DNA from: JACMLD01 sp044227095
GTDB lineage: Bacteria; Bacteroidota; Bacteroidia; Chitinophagales; Chitinophagaceae
Reading direction: 5' to 3'
NCBI GenBank assembly: GCA_044227095.1
Contig: JBGAFV010000001.1
Location: 1,798,001-1,862,000, forward strand
Length of the DNA stretch: 64,000 nt
Notes under the pieces: generated by a model
The model's database searches: none
What the model was told of the DNA's origin: nothing
Seen by the model: the letters and a program-made list of their open reading frames with translations, nothing else
Shown here: piece after piece, positions 50,160-58,045 of the stretch
How positions within the stretch are numbered: the first letter of the stretch is position 1
Layout: each line of letters begins with the position of its first letter
Program-made: the position numbers and the translations under genes

Positions 50160-51047
50160 ATGGATGAGAAAGCAATGGACTTCAATGAAGGCCAATTAAA
50201 GAGAACTGGGTTTGCGGAAGCGTTTACCCCTGAATTAAAAGCGCAAATGGAACAAGGTGTTGCAGTAATTCAACACAATTTCAAAAAGGAATATGATGCA
50301 GACAAGGTGGAGGCTACGCTTCATCTTAAGAAGTCGGCTACTTCAGACTATTATTTTCTAAACAAATTTGATCTTGTAGTGCAGACACAAAACCAGGCAG
50401 ATGCTGTAAAGCAAACCTTTTACCTAACGAGAAAAGCAGGGGCAGTTGAGGAAGGTACTGAAGCCAAACAGAAACATGACAACAAGTACACATTAAAGGA
50501 AGGGTATAATTTATTAGCCGGTCGGCCTGTATATAAAGATCTTGTTAGCAATGAAGGGCAAGAATATCAGGCCTGGATTAAGCTAAATTTTAAAAATAAA
50601 TTAGACAACGGTAATTACGAAATGAAGCAATACACCTCTAATTACGGTTTTGAATTGCAGAACGTATTGTCTAAATATCCAATCAAAGAGTTGGCTACAG
50701 AACAATATAAAAAATCACTGATAGAGTCGTTGAACCGGGGAAATCTTCAGAAGGTCACCTTTGTAGATGGAAATGGAAAAGAAGAAAAACTTTTTATATC
50801 ACCTGCCGTTACGCTTGGATCTCTGAATGTTTATGACTTGAATAAACAACGCATACCAACAGAAACACTAGTCGAAAAAAACTTTATTGGTAAGGAGTTG
50901 GCCGCTGATTTAAAAGAACGAGTTGCACAAAAAAAAACTCAAACCCCAACTCCAACACAAGCACATGAGCAAAGGGTAAAAGCGGCTCAAAAGCAAACGA
51001 ACGAAAAACCCGTACAGAAACAACCCAGGAAACAGAAAATAAAATAG
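50160..51047 (+). CDS. ICE-associated protein, DUF3945-like
   Basis: A 295-residue soluble, Lys/Gln-rich protein from the ATG at 50160; the frame opens at 50121 but overlaps traN. The middle has GYNLLAGRPVYKDLVSNEGQEYQAWIKLNF, the later part VTFVDGNGKEEKLFISPAV and NKQRIPTETLV, and the tail is very basic (KKTQTPTPTQAHEQR...KQPRKQKIK). This recalls DUF3945/DUF4099-type proteins of Bacteroidota elements, possibly DNA-binding. The label is tentative. Confidence 0.55.
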   Translation: MDEKAMDFNEGQLKRTGFAEAFTPELKAQMEQGVAVIQHNFKKEYDADKVEATLHLKKSATSDYYFLNKFDLVVQTQNQADAVKQTFYLTRKAGAVEEGTEAKQKHDNKYTLKEGYNLLAGRPVYKDLVSNEGQEYQAWIKLNFKNKLDNGNYEMKQYTSNYGFELQNVLSKYPIKELATEQYKKSLIESLNRGNLQKVTFVDGNGKEEKLFISPAVTLGSLNVYDLNKQRIPTETLVEKNFIGKELAADLKERVAQKKTQTPTPTQAHEQRVKAAQKQTNEKPVQKQPRKQKIK

Positions 51048-51050
51048 CTG

Positions 51051-51335
51051 ATGGATTTATCAATGGCATTATATGATTTTATGGATATGGCAAGGGACGA
51101 TCCGCGCATCGGCCCAACCCATATTAGTTTATTCATGGCCATTCTTTATTCATATCAACAACAGCAATGTGCGATGCCTGTATCCGTGTTTAGCAAAGAT
51201 TTAATGAAGAAAGCCAAAATAGCAGGAATCGGTACCTATTATAAATGTATGCGGGAGTTAAAAGAGGGGGGGTATATTAAGTTTACACCATCTTACAATC
51301 CGTTCCTGGGTAGTCTTGTTTATCTATTAAAATAA
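51051..51335 (+). CDS. small winged-helix-like DNA-binding protein
   Basis: A 94-residue protein with a helix-turn-helix/winged-helix pattern: PTHISLFMAILYSYQQQ, VFSKDLMKKAKIAGIGTYYKCMRELKEGGYIKFTPSY. It is a type common at the ends of Bacteroidota elements and could be a regulator or replication-initiation accessory protein. It starts 3 nt after the preceding stop. Confidence 0.65.
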   Translation: MDLSMALYDFMDMARDDPRIGPTHISLFMAILYSYQQQQCAMPVSVFSKDLMKKAKIAGIGTYYKCMRELKEGGYIKFTPSYNPFLGSLVYLLK

Positions 51336-51353
51336 GAATTTCTGTAAATAATA

Positions 51354-51656
51354 TTGAGACATATGAACAGTGAAGCAATGACTTTTATAACCATTCCAAA
51401 AGATGAATGGGTGATGTTTAAAAGCGCCCAGCAGGAATTAATATCGATTGTCAATGACTTGAGACAAAAAGGACCTGGCGGGGTAATCGTAAACCATATT
51501 ACGGCTAAGGAGTTCATGGCGGCTGTCAAGATTGGGCGAACGAAGTTTGATAAGCTGGTGCAGGGTAATAAAATCAAAACCATAAAAAAGAAACGAAAAA
51601 TTTATGTGCCGGCTGGAGAAGTAAATCGGTATTTTATAGATCCTAACATCAAATAA
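51354..51656 (+). CDS. helix-turn-helix (excisionase-like) protein
   Basis: A 100-residue protein (or 97 from Met4) with a MerR/Xis-type helix-turn-helix at its C-terminal half: ITAKEFMAAVKIGRTKFDKLVQGNKIKTIKKKRKIYVPAGEVNRYF. The N-terminal part is a short coiled helix. As the last gene before the integrase (separated by 381 bp and facing it), it is a good candidate for the recombination directionality factor. The function is inferred from position and fold. Confidence 0.7.
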   Translation: MRHMNSEAMTFITIPKDEWVMFKSAQQELISIVNDLRQKGPGGVIVNHITAKEFMAAVKIGRTKFDKLVQGNKIKTIKKKRKIYVPAGEVNRYFIDPNIK

Positions 51657-52037
51657 GTGATATAAGCGGTGACTTACAAACACATGGCAACAAACTCGTG
51701 CCTGGTTGATTTGCAAGGTTTATAAAGTATAAAGTGACCTGTATTTAATTCGATATTAGTTATTTATTTTTTTTTGCGACTCTAGTAAAGATAAATTGGC
51801 TTTAATTTTGTTGTTGATGTTTTAAAATCGAATCTAAAAACCAAGTGTACAAATATTATTGTTATAGATCACACTTGTGGCCAGAGGGGAAAAATTACAG
51901 GTAGATTTAAGACTATTGTTATTTTATCGAATTTATCGGTTTTGGCGGCACGACTTAGGTAATAGTATGATATGATATGATAGGATATTACCTTCATCTA
52001 AATAATCTACAAATCATTTTTATCAAATACCTGCAAT
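51657..52037. other. intergenic region between the xis-like gene and the integrase, with inverted repeats
   Basis: No gene is seen. It contains two inverted repeats: CAAGTGT (51842-51848) with ACACTTG (51871-51877), and AGGTAATA (51957-51964) with TATTACCT (51986-51993), the latter enclosing three pentamers of ATGAT. The second could end one of the two convergent transcripts. A T9 run near 51768 may end the plus-strand operon. Confidence 0.4.
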
Positions 52038-53252
52038 TTATATTCCCAGCCGTTTGAAATCTGCACGTTTTGTTCCCTCCACAATTTCAGGGATGTTGAT
52101 GTTATAATAATTTTTTGTTGTAGCCTCTTTAGTATGTCCCAACATTTTAGACAGTATAGCACCTTCCGCACCATACCGTATCCACAATTGAGCATTAGTA
52201 TGTCTTCCTGTTTTATTGGACATGTTTTTATTAATACCTGCTAAAGCTGCTAAATCTTTCAAATGCCTATTGTAGACCTGTTCTTCTATAAAGTACATAG
52301 AATTAAATACATTATTATCTTTCTCAGGCGACCTGTATTTTTTGAGAATATAGCCAGCATGCGGGAACTTAAACAACGGAATTATGGTTTCATTTCCATT
52401 CTTATCCCGTGCACCTGTAATTATATAACCATGCTCCTCATCATCTAGCAATTGGTCTTTGGTAAAAATGAAAAGATCTTTATAATAGTATCCTGTATAA
52501 ATTTGAAAAAGGAAAAGATCTCTGTCGCGTTCAAGGTATTGTTTCTCTTTTGAGAATTTTAAATTTTTAAGTGCAATAATTTCTTTGGGTTCCAGGAAAG
52601 TACGTTTTGGTTTTGGCACTTTTATTTTAATGTCATCAAATAAAAATTCCATTTGAGCTGGATCAACGTAATTTTCTTTTCTAGCCTGTTTTATTACTTT
52701 TTTAAATGAATCCATGTATTTCTTGCATGCCCCACCTGCTATCTCTTTTTTAACATGGAGAAATTTAAAGAAATCAGAAATTAATAGGGTATCAATGTCA
52801 GAAAAGAACAATTGAGTTTTGAACTCTTTTAAATGTTTAAGCGTCGTTTTGTATTTCTTTAACGTGTTTAGTTCAAGTTTTTCCGGCGGGTTATCAATAT
52901 AATTTTGCATGAAGTCAAAGAAGGAATTGTTATCTCCCTTTCTTTTCAGATGCTGCAATATGGTTTCAAAGTCCAAGTTTTTATTGTAGTTAAAACTGCG
53001 CTTCACCAAGTCGTGAACGATATTCTTTTTTTCTATGATTTTGTTATTGATTTCAAATGCGAATTTGTGAGTATTCCGAACCCAATGACTATCCGTGCCA
53101 TTCCATTCTTTTTCAGTTACTTTCATCGGCACCTTTATCTCGAAATACCTGGAAATTCTTTCTATGGTTATACGTAAGTGTATAGGGTAGAAGCCTTTTT
53201 TGTTGGACTTATTTCTATAATTGTGCACCACTGATATGGTTGGAAGGGCCAT
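52038..53252 (-). CDS. int: tyrosine recombinase (ICE integrase)
   Basis: A 404-residue integrase with an N-terminal arm-binding domain (ISVVHNYRNKSNKKGFYPIHLRI), a SAM-like core-binding domain (about residues 100-200) and a catalytic domain. Box II reads SNKTGRHTNAQLWIRYG...LSKMLGHTKEATTKNYY with the GRHT Arg, GHT and the nucleophilic Tyr. Box I reads QIYTGYYYKDLF: the usual first catalytic Arg (TGLRxSD) is replaced, as noted for IntDOT of CTnDOT, and the His of box II (HxxR) is Lys. It lies 160 bp from the 3' end of tRNA-Arg and drives integration there. Confidence 0.92.
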   Translation of the reverse strand: MALPTISVVHNYRNKSNKKGFYPIHLRITIERISRYFEIKVPMKVTEKEWNGTDSHWVRNTHKFAFEINNKIIEKKNIVHDLVKRSFNYNKNLDFETILQHLKRKGDNNSFFDFMQNYIDNPPEKLELNTLKKYKTTLKHLKEFKTQLFFSDIDTLLISDFFKFLHVKKEIAGGACKKYMDSFKKVIKQARKENYVDPAQMEFLFDDIKIKVPKPKRTFLEPKEIIALKNLKFSKEKQYLERDRDLFLFQIYTGYYYKDLFIFTKDQLLDDEEHGYIITGARDKNGNETIIPLFKFPHAGYILKKYRSPEKDNNVFNSMYFIEEQVYNRHLKDLAALAGINKNMSNKTGRHTNAQLWIRYGAEGAILSKMLGHTKEATTKNYYNINIPEIVEGTKRADFKRLGI

Positions 53253-53277
53253 ACAGTAAAATTACCGATTTTCTGAA

Positions 53278-53301
53278 AAAGTGCAAAACAAAGTGCAAAA
53301 C
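53278..53301. repeat. two tandem 12-bp direct repeats next to the attachment site
   Basis: AAAGTGCAAAAC occurs twice in perfect tandem at 53278-53289 and 53290-53301, between the integrase start and the tRNA. Repeats at this place are typical arm-type binding sites of tyrosine integrases. No further copy was seen to the right of it. Confidence 0.55.
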
Positions 53302-53413
53302 AATTAAGGGGAATTGTAGGGAATCGATTATCTAGAAATCTGCTGAAACCCATACCGGATGTGTATTACAGCTAAAATTGATACTTTTAAATCGTTTTAA
53401 TTCTTAAGGGAAG
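53302..53413. other. right ICE end and attachment region
   Basis: Non-coding. The border between ICE and chromosome is expected at or within the 3' part of the tRNA (from 53414), the usual target of this integrase type. I found no second copy of the tRNA 3' sequence in the window, so the exact core is not defined. The tRNA gene reads as intact. Confidence 0.4.
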
Positions 53414-53485
53414 TGGTCTCGTCAGGAATCGAACCTGAATCCAGGGCTTCGGAGACCCTTATACTATCCATTGTACTACGAGACC
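53414..53485 (-). tRNA. tRNA-Arg (anticodon CCG)
   Basis: A full cloverleaf on the minus strand: acceptor stem GGTCTCG/CGAGACC (7 bp, perfect), D arm GTAC...GTAT, anticodon stem AGGGT/GCCCT around the loop CTCCGAA (anticodon CCG, Arg), T arm TCAGG/CCTGA with loop TTCGATT. CCA is not encoded. It is intact and marks the chromosome side of the ICE. Confidence 0.95.
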
Positions 53486-53493
53486 AGAGAATT

Positions 53494-53525
53494 TAATGTG
53501 GAAATGTGATAATGTGGAAGTGTGT
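53494..53525. repeat. imperfect 16-bp tandem repeat
   Basis: TAATGTGGAAATGTGA (53494-53509) followed by TAATGTGGAAGTGTGT (53510-53525), 14 of 16 matching, just upstream of the tRNA. An inverted related motif (CACATTA) lies near 53598. It is chromosomal; function not known. Confidence 0.5.
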
Positions 53526-53600
53526 AAATGAATTCCTTATCAAATTTTAATTAAAATCCGTTCATAAATTATAGAACTAACCGGGTAATGCATTTTCACA

Positions 53601-54179
53601 TTATTTAATTAATCCCGGTGCGTTGCTGGCAAATATCTTTACTGCAATAGCCAGCAATATTACGCCAAAAAATTTTCTGATGGCAATCAAACCTGCAGGG
53701 CCGAGTAACCGCTCCAGGAAAGAGAGCGATTTTAAAACAACGAATACAACAACAAGGTTAATAAGTATGGCTATTAAAATACTTCTGTCGTGGTAATTGG
53801 CTTTTAAAGACATGATTGTAGTAAGTGTTCCCGAACCTGCAATAATAGGAAATGCAATGGGCACAGCTACACTTGATTTGGCATTCTTATCACTCTTAAA
53901 AAATTCTATGCCCAATACCATTTCAAGCCCAAGAATAAAAATTACGATTGAACCGCCAACGGCAAAAGATTTTTTATCAAGTCCAAGTATGTTTAAAAAG
54001 TTCTCGCCTATAAAAAGAAAAAGGATCATTAGTGCACCCGAAATCAATGTGGCTTTTACCGCATTGATGCCGCCCATTTTTTCTTTAAGCGTAATAAGAA
54101 TAGGAATAGAACCAATAATGTCTATAATGGCGAATAGCGTAAAAGTAACTGTAAGTAGCTCGCTGTAATTAAAATCCAT
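53601..54179 (-). CDS. MarC-family membrane protein
   Basis: A 192-residue protein from the Met at 54179 with six hydrophobic segments. LLTVTFTLFAIIDIIGSIPILITLKEK and the helix VAVPIAFPIIAGSGTLTTIMSL (the PLAxPxxxGPG-like stretch) identify the MarC/UPF0056 family. Function is not clearly known; once linked to antibiotic resistance, then questioned. First gene of the chromosome flank; a promoter with -7 box TACCTTTG overlaps its start. Confidence 0.88.
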   Translation of the reverse strand: MDFNYSELLTVTFTLFAIIDIIGSIPILITLKEKMGGINAVKATLISGALMILFLFIGENFLNILGLDKKSFAVGGSIVIFILGLEMVLGIEFFKSDKNAKSSVAVPIAFPIIAGSGTLTTIMSLKANYHDRSILIAILINLVVVFVVLKSLSFLERLLGPAGLIAIRKFFGVILLAIAVKIFASNAPGLIK

Positions 54180-54183
54180 GCCG

Positions 54184-54215
54184 CAAAGGTAACCACGGAG
54201 GCGCAGGGAACACAA
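54184..54215 (-). promoter_or_regulatory. promoter of marC-type gene, within a dispersed repeat
   Basis: On the minus strand TACCTTTG (54184-54191) matches the -7 consensus TAnnTTTG, and TTG (54213-54215) lies 21 nt upstream. The start codon at 54179 is so close that the message would be leaderless or nearly so. The region between the boxes is part of the GGAGGCGCAGG-type repeat. Confidence 0.5.
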
Positions 54216-54225
54216 AGATGCACGG
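54192..54225. repeat. dispersed CACGGAGGC-type repeat, copy 1
   Basis: ACCACGGAGGCGCAGGGAACACAAAGATGCACGG resembles the sequence at 59248-59285 (ACGGAGGCACGGAGGACAGGAAAATGCGCAGAG) and, inverted, part of 54300-54340 in the CWC gene (core CACACAGGCACTAAGGACAG). Such purine-rich intergenic repeats occur widely in Bacteroidota genomes. Confidence 0.5.
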
Positions 54226-54286
54226 AATTTTTATCGATTAAACAACTGAGACACTTTGAATACAAAGTTGCGTTGAAAAAAAATGT

Positions 54287-54502
54287 TTAGATACTCTCAG
54301 TGCTTCCCCCTGTCCTTAGTGCCTGTGTGGTTATAGCGCTTAGACAATTGGCACAAAGGCAACCAGCAAAATTTTTTGCAAGAAAATTCCGCTCTGTATC
54401 ATTAAGTTTTATGGCATAGCACTGGCAATTGGTAATATCATTTGCTTTGCATTCAAATACAGAATGACAACTCGGACAGATTTTATTTTTAGTAGTATCC
54501 AT
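54287..54502 (-). CDS. cysteine-rich CWC-family protein
   Basis: A 71-residue protein with ordered Cys residues: CPSCHSVFEC near residue 9, CQC near 27 and CLCANC near 48, the CWC layout. It probably binds zinc or iron. The C-terminal 12 residues are encoded by a copy of the dispersed repeat, which may have extended the gene. Confidence 0.75.
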   Translation of the reverse strand: MDTTKNKICPSCHSVFECKANDITNCQCYAIKLNDTERNFLAKNFAGCLCANCLSAITTQALRTGGSTESI

Positions 54503-54520
54503 TAAGAAAACAACGCGGAA

Positions 54521-56590
54521 TTATTTTTTATTCCATTGAAAAGAAAAGCCGGCATAATAATTTTTTCCTGCGGCAGCATTGTAATAACGGCCCCCTGCGG
54601 CGTTAATGTCATTACCAAGGCTATAGGTTACATCAAAAAGATTGTCTGCTCCTGCAAAGATATTTATAGTAACAGTCGGGAAAGTCTTTTTGTAACCAAT
54701 TCTTGCACCTAATAAATTATAAGAAGTAGCATAGTCTGTATTGGCATCATTCATCGGAATAGGGTCGCTGTAATAATAAGTAACATTTGCATAGAAGCCT
54801 GCTTTGAATGCAACGTCTAATCCTGCGGCAACTGTATTCTTTGCAACGCTTGGCATCTGTTTGCCAGAATAATCTATCGCTCCCTGTTTAAAATTATCAT
54901 ACTGAAAATCATTCCAAGTATGGGCTATCCAAATTTTTGCCTGGCGAAATACATGGTTGTTGTAACCCAGCAATTGATAAGATAATTGTGATTCCAAACC
55001 TTTTTGTTTTGTATTGCCTGCATTTACATAATAATTAGCAGCACTCAGTTCCTGTCTTTGTACAATGGCATCGCTTAACCTGAAATAAAAAGCATTCACT
55101 TCAAAATATAAACGGTTGTTCAACCAATTGCTTTTAATGCCAATTTCATAGTTCATTCCTTTTTCAGCATTCAATGTTGTATTAATGGTGCGGCTTGGTG
55201 GCAACACTTCTGCAATAGCAGGAGGGGAGAAGCCTTTTGAAATACTTCCGTACACCCAGGCATTAGCGGTTATTTTTTTAGAAATAGCCAAACGTGGCGC
55301 CAGCTCATTGCTGTATGTTTTTTCTTGTAGAGGAAGTGATGGGTCAGACAAACGCTGATCACTCACATGAAACTTATTAAAGCTTGCACCAGCTGTAATG
55401 TTCCAGTTGCCGGGCAGTTTTACGGTACCTTGTACAAATACTGCGTAAATCCAACTGTTGATATCGTCATCTGTTTGCAATGTATCTGGCTTGCCTGCAT
55501 TGTTCCTGAAATCTTTTGTATTAAAAAAACCACGCTGTGCTTCTGCACCTCCTACCCATTGAAAACTTGCTTTGCCAGCCTGGTGTTCAAAAGTAAAAAC
55601 TGTTCTTCCGCCAAAATGTGGTTCACTTCTTTTCTCGTACGTACGAAAAGTTGGATTTGTAAATTGTACAAACGATCCATAAACCGTAGTAGTATTTTGT
55701 ATGGCGCTATTGAAGTGGTAATGATTTGTAATGCCTGCCAGCATCATTTTTTGATAGATGGCAGCTTGTGCCGTTTCGGCATCAGGTAATCCGGCAGCAG
55801 CAGGACGATAAGCCCTTGGATTAGCTGTATATTCTTTCAACGTAAGTGCGCCAGGCGTTTGATAATATAAATCGCCGTATAGAAAATTGGCGCTAAGCTG
55901 TTGCTTGTCGCTTACTTTAACAGCTGTTTCCCATGTAGCAATGTCCCTGCGCATATTGGTATGATAACGATAGCCATCGCTCAGCTGGTGAGAAAAAGTA
56001 AAGCTATTTCTGCGCTCATCAGTTCCGGCATTAAGCTGTACGTTGAAGGAATGGGTATTATAACTTCCTCCTGTATAACCGGCAATAATTCCCGGTTGAA
56101 ATTGCGCAGGCTGACTTTGCAAAAGAATTGCACCACCGGTTCCTGCGCCATACAAACTGCTGGCAGGCCCTTTAATAATTTCTATAGATTGGATGTTTGA
56201 AAAACTTAACTGGTTAAGATAGGTATTGCCACCCGGGTCTGTAAACGGAATATCGTTCCAGTAAATTTTTACGTTTCTAACGCCAAAGGGCGACCGCAAT
56301 GTGCTGCCCCTTACATTAAGCCGGTAACTGCCGGGGGAGCGTTCTTCCATTCTTACACCTGCAGTACTGTTTACAGCAGGAACAAGTGAAACATTGCTGT
56401 ATCTATCCAACTGTTGTTTATTGATAACATTAATGGCAGCAGAAACTTCTTTTAGTTGTTTATTTTGTTCAAATGCTTTTACGGTAACATTCTCTAAAGT
56501 GCGGGAAGAATCTGTTGCGGTTTGGTCTTGTGCTTTTACTGCAACAGCTGTAAGAATAAAAATGAGAAAACAGAAAATTTTGGTTTGCAT
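54521..56590 (-). CDS. TonB-dependent outer-membrane receptor
   Basis: A 689-residue receptor from the Met at 56590 (MQTKIFCFLIFILTAVAVKAQ signal). The plug domain starts TLENVTVKAFEQNKQLKEVSAAINVIN and includes IKGPASSLYGAGTGGAI; the 22-stranded barrel follows, ending in the aromatic FSFQWNKK. The layout matches siderophore or iron-complex receptors (PF00593, PF07715). The substrate is unknown. Confidence 0.92.
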   Translation of the reverse strand: MQTKIFCFLIFILTAVAVKAQDQTATDSSRTLENVTVKAFEQNKQLKEVSAAINVINKQQLDRYSNVSLVPAVNSTAGVRMEERSPGSYRLNVRGSTLRSPFGVRNVKIYWNDIPFTDPGGNTYLNQLSFSNIQSIEIIKGPASSLYGAGTGGAILLQSQPAQFQPGIIAGYTGGSYNTHSFNVQLNAGTDERRNSFTFSHQLSDGYRYHTNMRRDIATWETAVKVSDKQQLSANFLYGDLYYQTPGALTLKEYTANPRAYRPAAAGLPDAETAQAAIYQKMMLAGITNHYHFNSAIQNTTTVYGSFVQFTNPTFRTYEKRSEPHFGGRTVFTFEHQAGKASFQWVGGAEAQRGFFNTKDFRNNAGKPDTLQTDDDINSWIYAVFVQGTVKLPGNWNITAGASFNKFHVSDQRLSDPSLPLQEKTYSNELAPRLAISKKITANAWVYGSISKGFSPPAIAEVLPPSRTINTTLNAEKGMNYEIGIKSNWLNNRLYFEVNAFYFRLSDAIVQRQELSAANYYVNAGNTKQKGLESQLSYQLLGYNNHVFRQAKIWIAHTWNDFQYDNFKQGAIDYSGKQMPSVAKNTVAAGLDVAFKAGFYANVTYYYSDPIPMNDANTDYATSYNLLGARIGYKKTFPTVTINIFAGADNLFDVTYSLGNDINAAGGRYYNAAAGKNYYAGFSFQWNKK

Positions 56591-56617
56591 GGGATATAAA
56601 TGAGTTTTTTGGCACTG

Positions 56618-56625
56618 CAAATGTA
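56618..56625 (-). promoter_or_regulatory. -7 promoter element of the TonB-dependent receptor gene
   Basis: TACATTTG on the minus strand fits TAnnTTTG, 28 nt upstream of the ATG. No clear -33 TTG lies at the right distance. Confidence 0.35.
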
Positions 56626-56659
56626 AATCCTAATATTTAATATTCATTATCTTCATTGG

Positions 56660-58042
56660 ATGAGTAAAACTGCCAGGCTAACACTGTTCGATTTTACAAT
56701 GATTGTTGTAAGTCTTGTAATAGGAATGGGTATATTTCGTGCACCGCTGAATGTAGCCAAAGCTGTTCCCTCTTCTTTCGTTTTTTTTGCTGCGTGGCTG
56801 GCTGGTGGGCTGGTGGCTTATTGTGGTGCACTCACCTATGCAGAGATAGGCAGCCGTTTGCCGGTTATTGGCGGTTACTACAAAGTGTTTTCCTATGCTT
56901 ATCATCCTTCAGTTGCTTTTGGTATTAATTGTATAATACTGGTATCAAATGCTGCTTCATTGGCTGCTGTGGCCCTGGTTGGGGGCGAATATATTACCGG
57001 CATATTTATTCCTTTATCAAAAGATGCAGCATGGATTAAAATTGCTGCCAACGCCAGTTATGTTCAAACTATACAGATTGTTATTGCCATTTCTGCAATT
57101 GTTATTTTCTATGGGGTAAACTTATTGGGATTAAAAATGAGTGCGAGAACACAAAACGTACTAACTATTATTAAAATTGTTTTAATCCTCTTATTGATAA
57201 CACCGGTATTTTTTTCGGTAAGCAGCGATGAGCAGCAGGTTGTTGCTACAGCGTCCGCTACATTAAAACAATACATTACTGCATTCGGCATAGGCCTGGT
57301 GGCTGTAAGCTTTACCTACGGCGGTTATCAGCAAACCATCAACTTTGGCGCAGAAGTAGACAAACCTGCCAAAAATATTCCCCGCGGTATTTTCTTTGGC
57401 ATTTTTATTATCATCCTTCTCTACCTTACCATTAACTATGCTTATATAAAAGTGATAGGTTTTAATACACTTCATCAGCCGGAAACAACGAACGTCGCAG
57501 ATATTATGGCGTCAAAAATATTTGGCGTAAATGCGGGAAGAATTTTATCAGTCTGTCTTTTTTTAAGTGTATTGGCCTATGTAAACGTGTTGCTGATGAG
57601 CAATCCAAGAGTGATGTACGCCATGAGCGAAGACAAAATTTTGCCGCCAATCTTTATGCGCCGCAATGGTAAAACAGATGTGCTTGGGGTTTCGCTGAGT
57701 GTGTTTGCAGCTATGTGCGTACTAATTGTTTTTTGGGAAAAGGAGTTTGATAAAATTCTAAGCTTCACCATTTTTTTAGATTGTTTTGGCATGGTGTTAT
57801 CGGCAGCCACCATTTTTATACTTCGTAAAAAAACAAAACACCTGGATGGCACGGGAATTTATACAATGAAGCTGTACCCGCTGCTTCCGGTAATTTTTAT
57901 ATTGGCTTATATATTTGTGGCTACCAGCATTGCTGTGGATTATGAAAACAACCATAACGCAGCATTGAAAGGACTTGGCGTACTTGCCAGTTTTATAGCG
58001 TTGTATTTTATTGTAAATGCCATTAAAAAACCGAAAGCATAA
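56660..58042 (+). CDS. amino acid permease (APC family)
   Basis: A 460-residue protein with 12 hydrophobic segments. GMGIFRAPLNVAKAVPS is the unwound TM1 substrate site of the APC superfamily (G-x-G-I-F), and FTYGGYQQTINFGAEVDKPAKNIPRG the TM6-7 stretch, typical of LAT-like (y+L) exchangers. It is followed 3 nt later by a PLP enzyme gene, so the permease may import the sulfur amino acid or cystathionine that it uses (inference). Confidence 0.92.
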   Translation: MSKTARLTLFDFTMIVVSLVIGMGIFRAPLNVAKAVPSSFVFFAAWLAGGLVAYCGALTYAEIGSRLPVIGGYYKVFSYAYHPSVAFGINCIILVSNAASLAAVALVGGEYITGIFIPLSKDAAWIKIAANASYVQTIQIVIAISAIVIFYGVNLLGLKMSARTQNVLTIIKIVLILLLITPVFFSVSSDEQQVVATASATLKQYITAFGIGLVAVSFTYGGYQQTINFGAEVDKPAKNIPRGIFFGIFIIILLYLTINYAYIKVIGFNTLHQPETTNVADIMASKIFGVNAGRILSVCLFLSVLAYVNVLLMSNPRVMYAMSEDKILPPIFMRRNGKTDVLGVSLSVFAAMCVLIVFWEKEFDKILSFTIFLDCFGMVLSAATIFILRKKTKHLDGTGIYTMKLYPLLPVIFILAYIFVATSIAVDYENNHNAALKGLGVLASFIALYFIVNAIKKPKA

Positions 58043-58045
58043 GTA

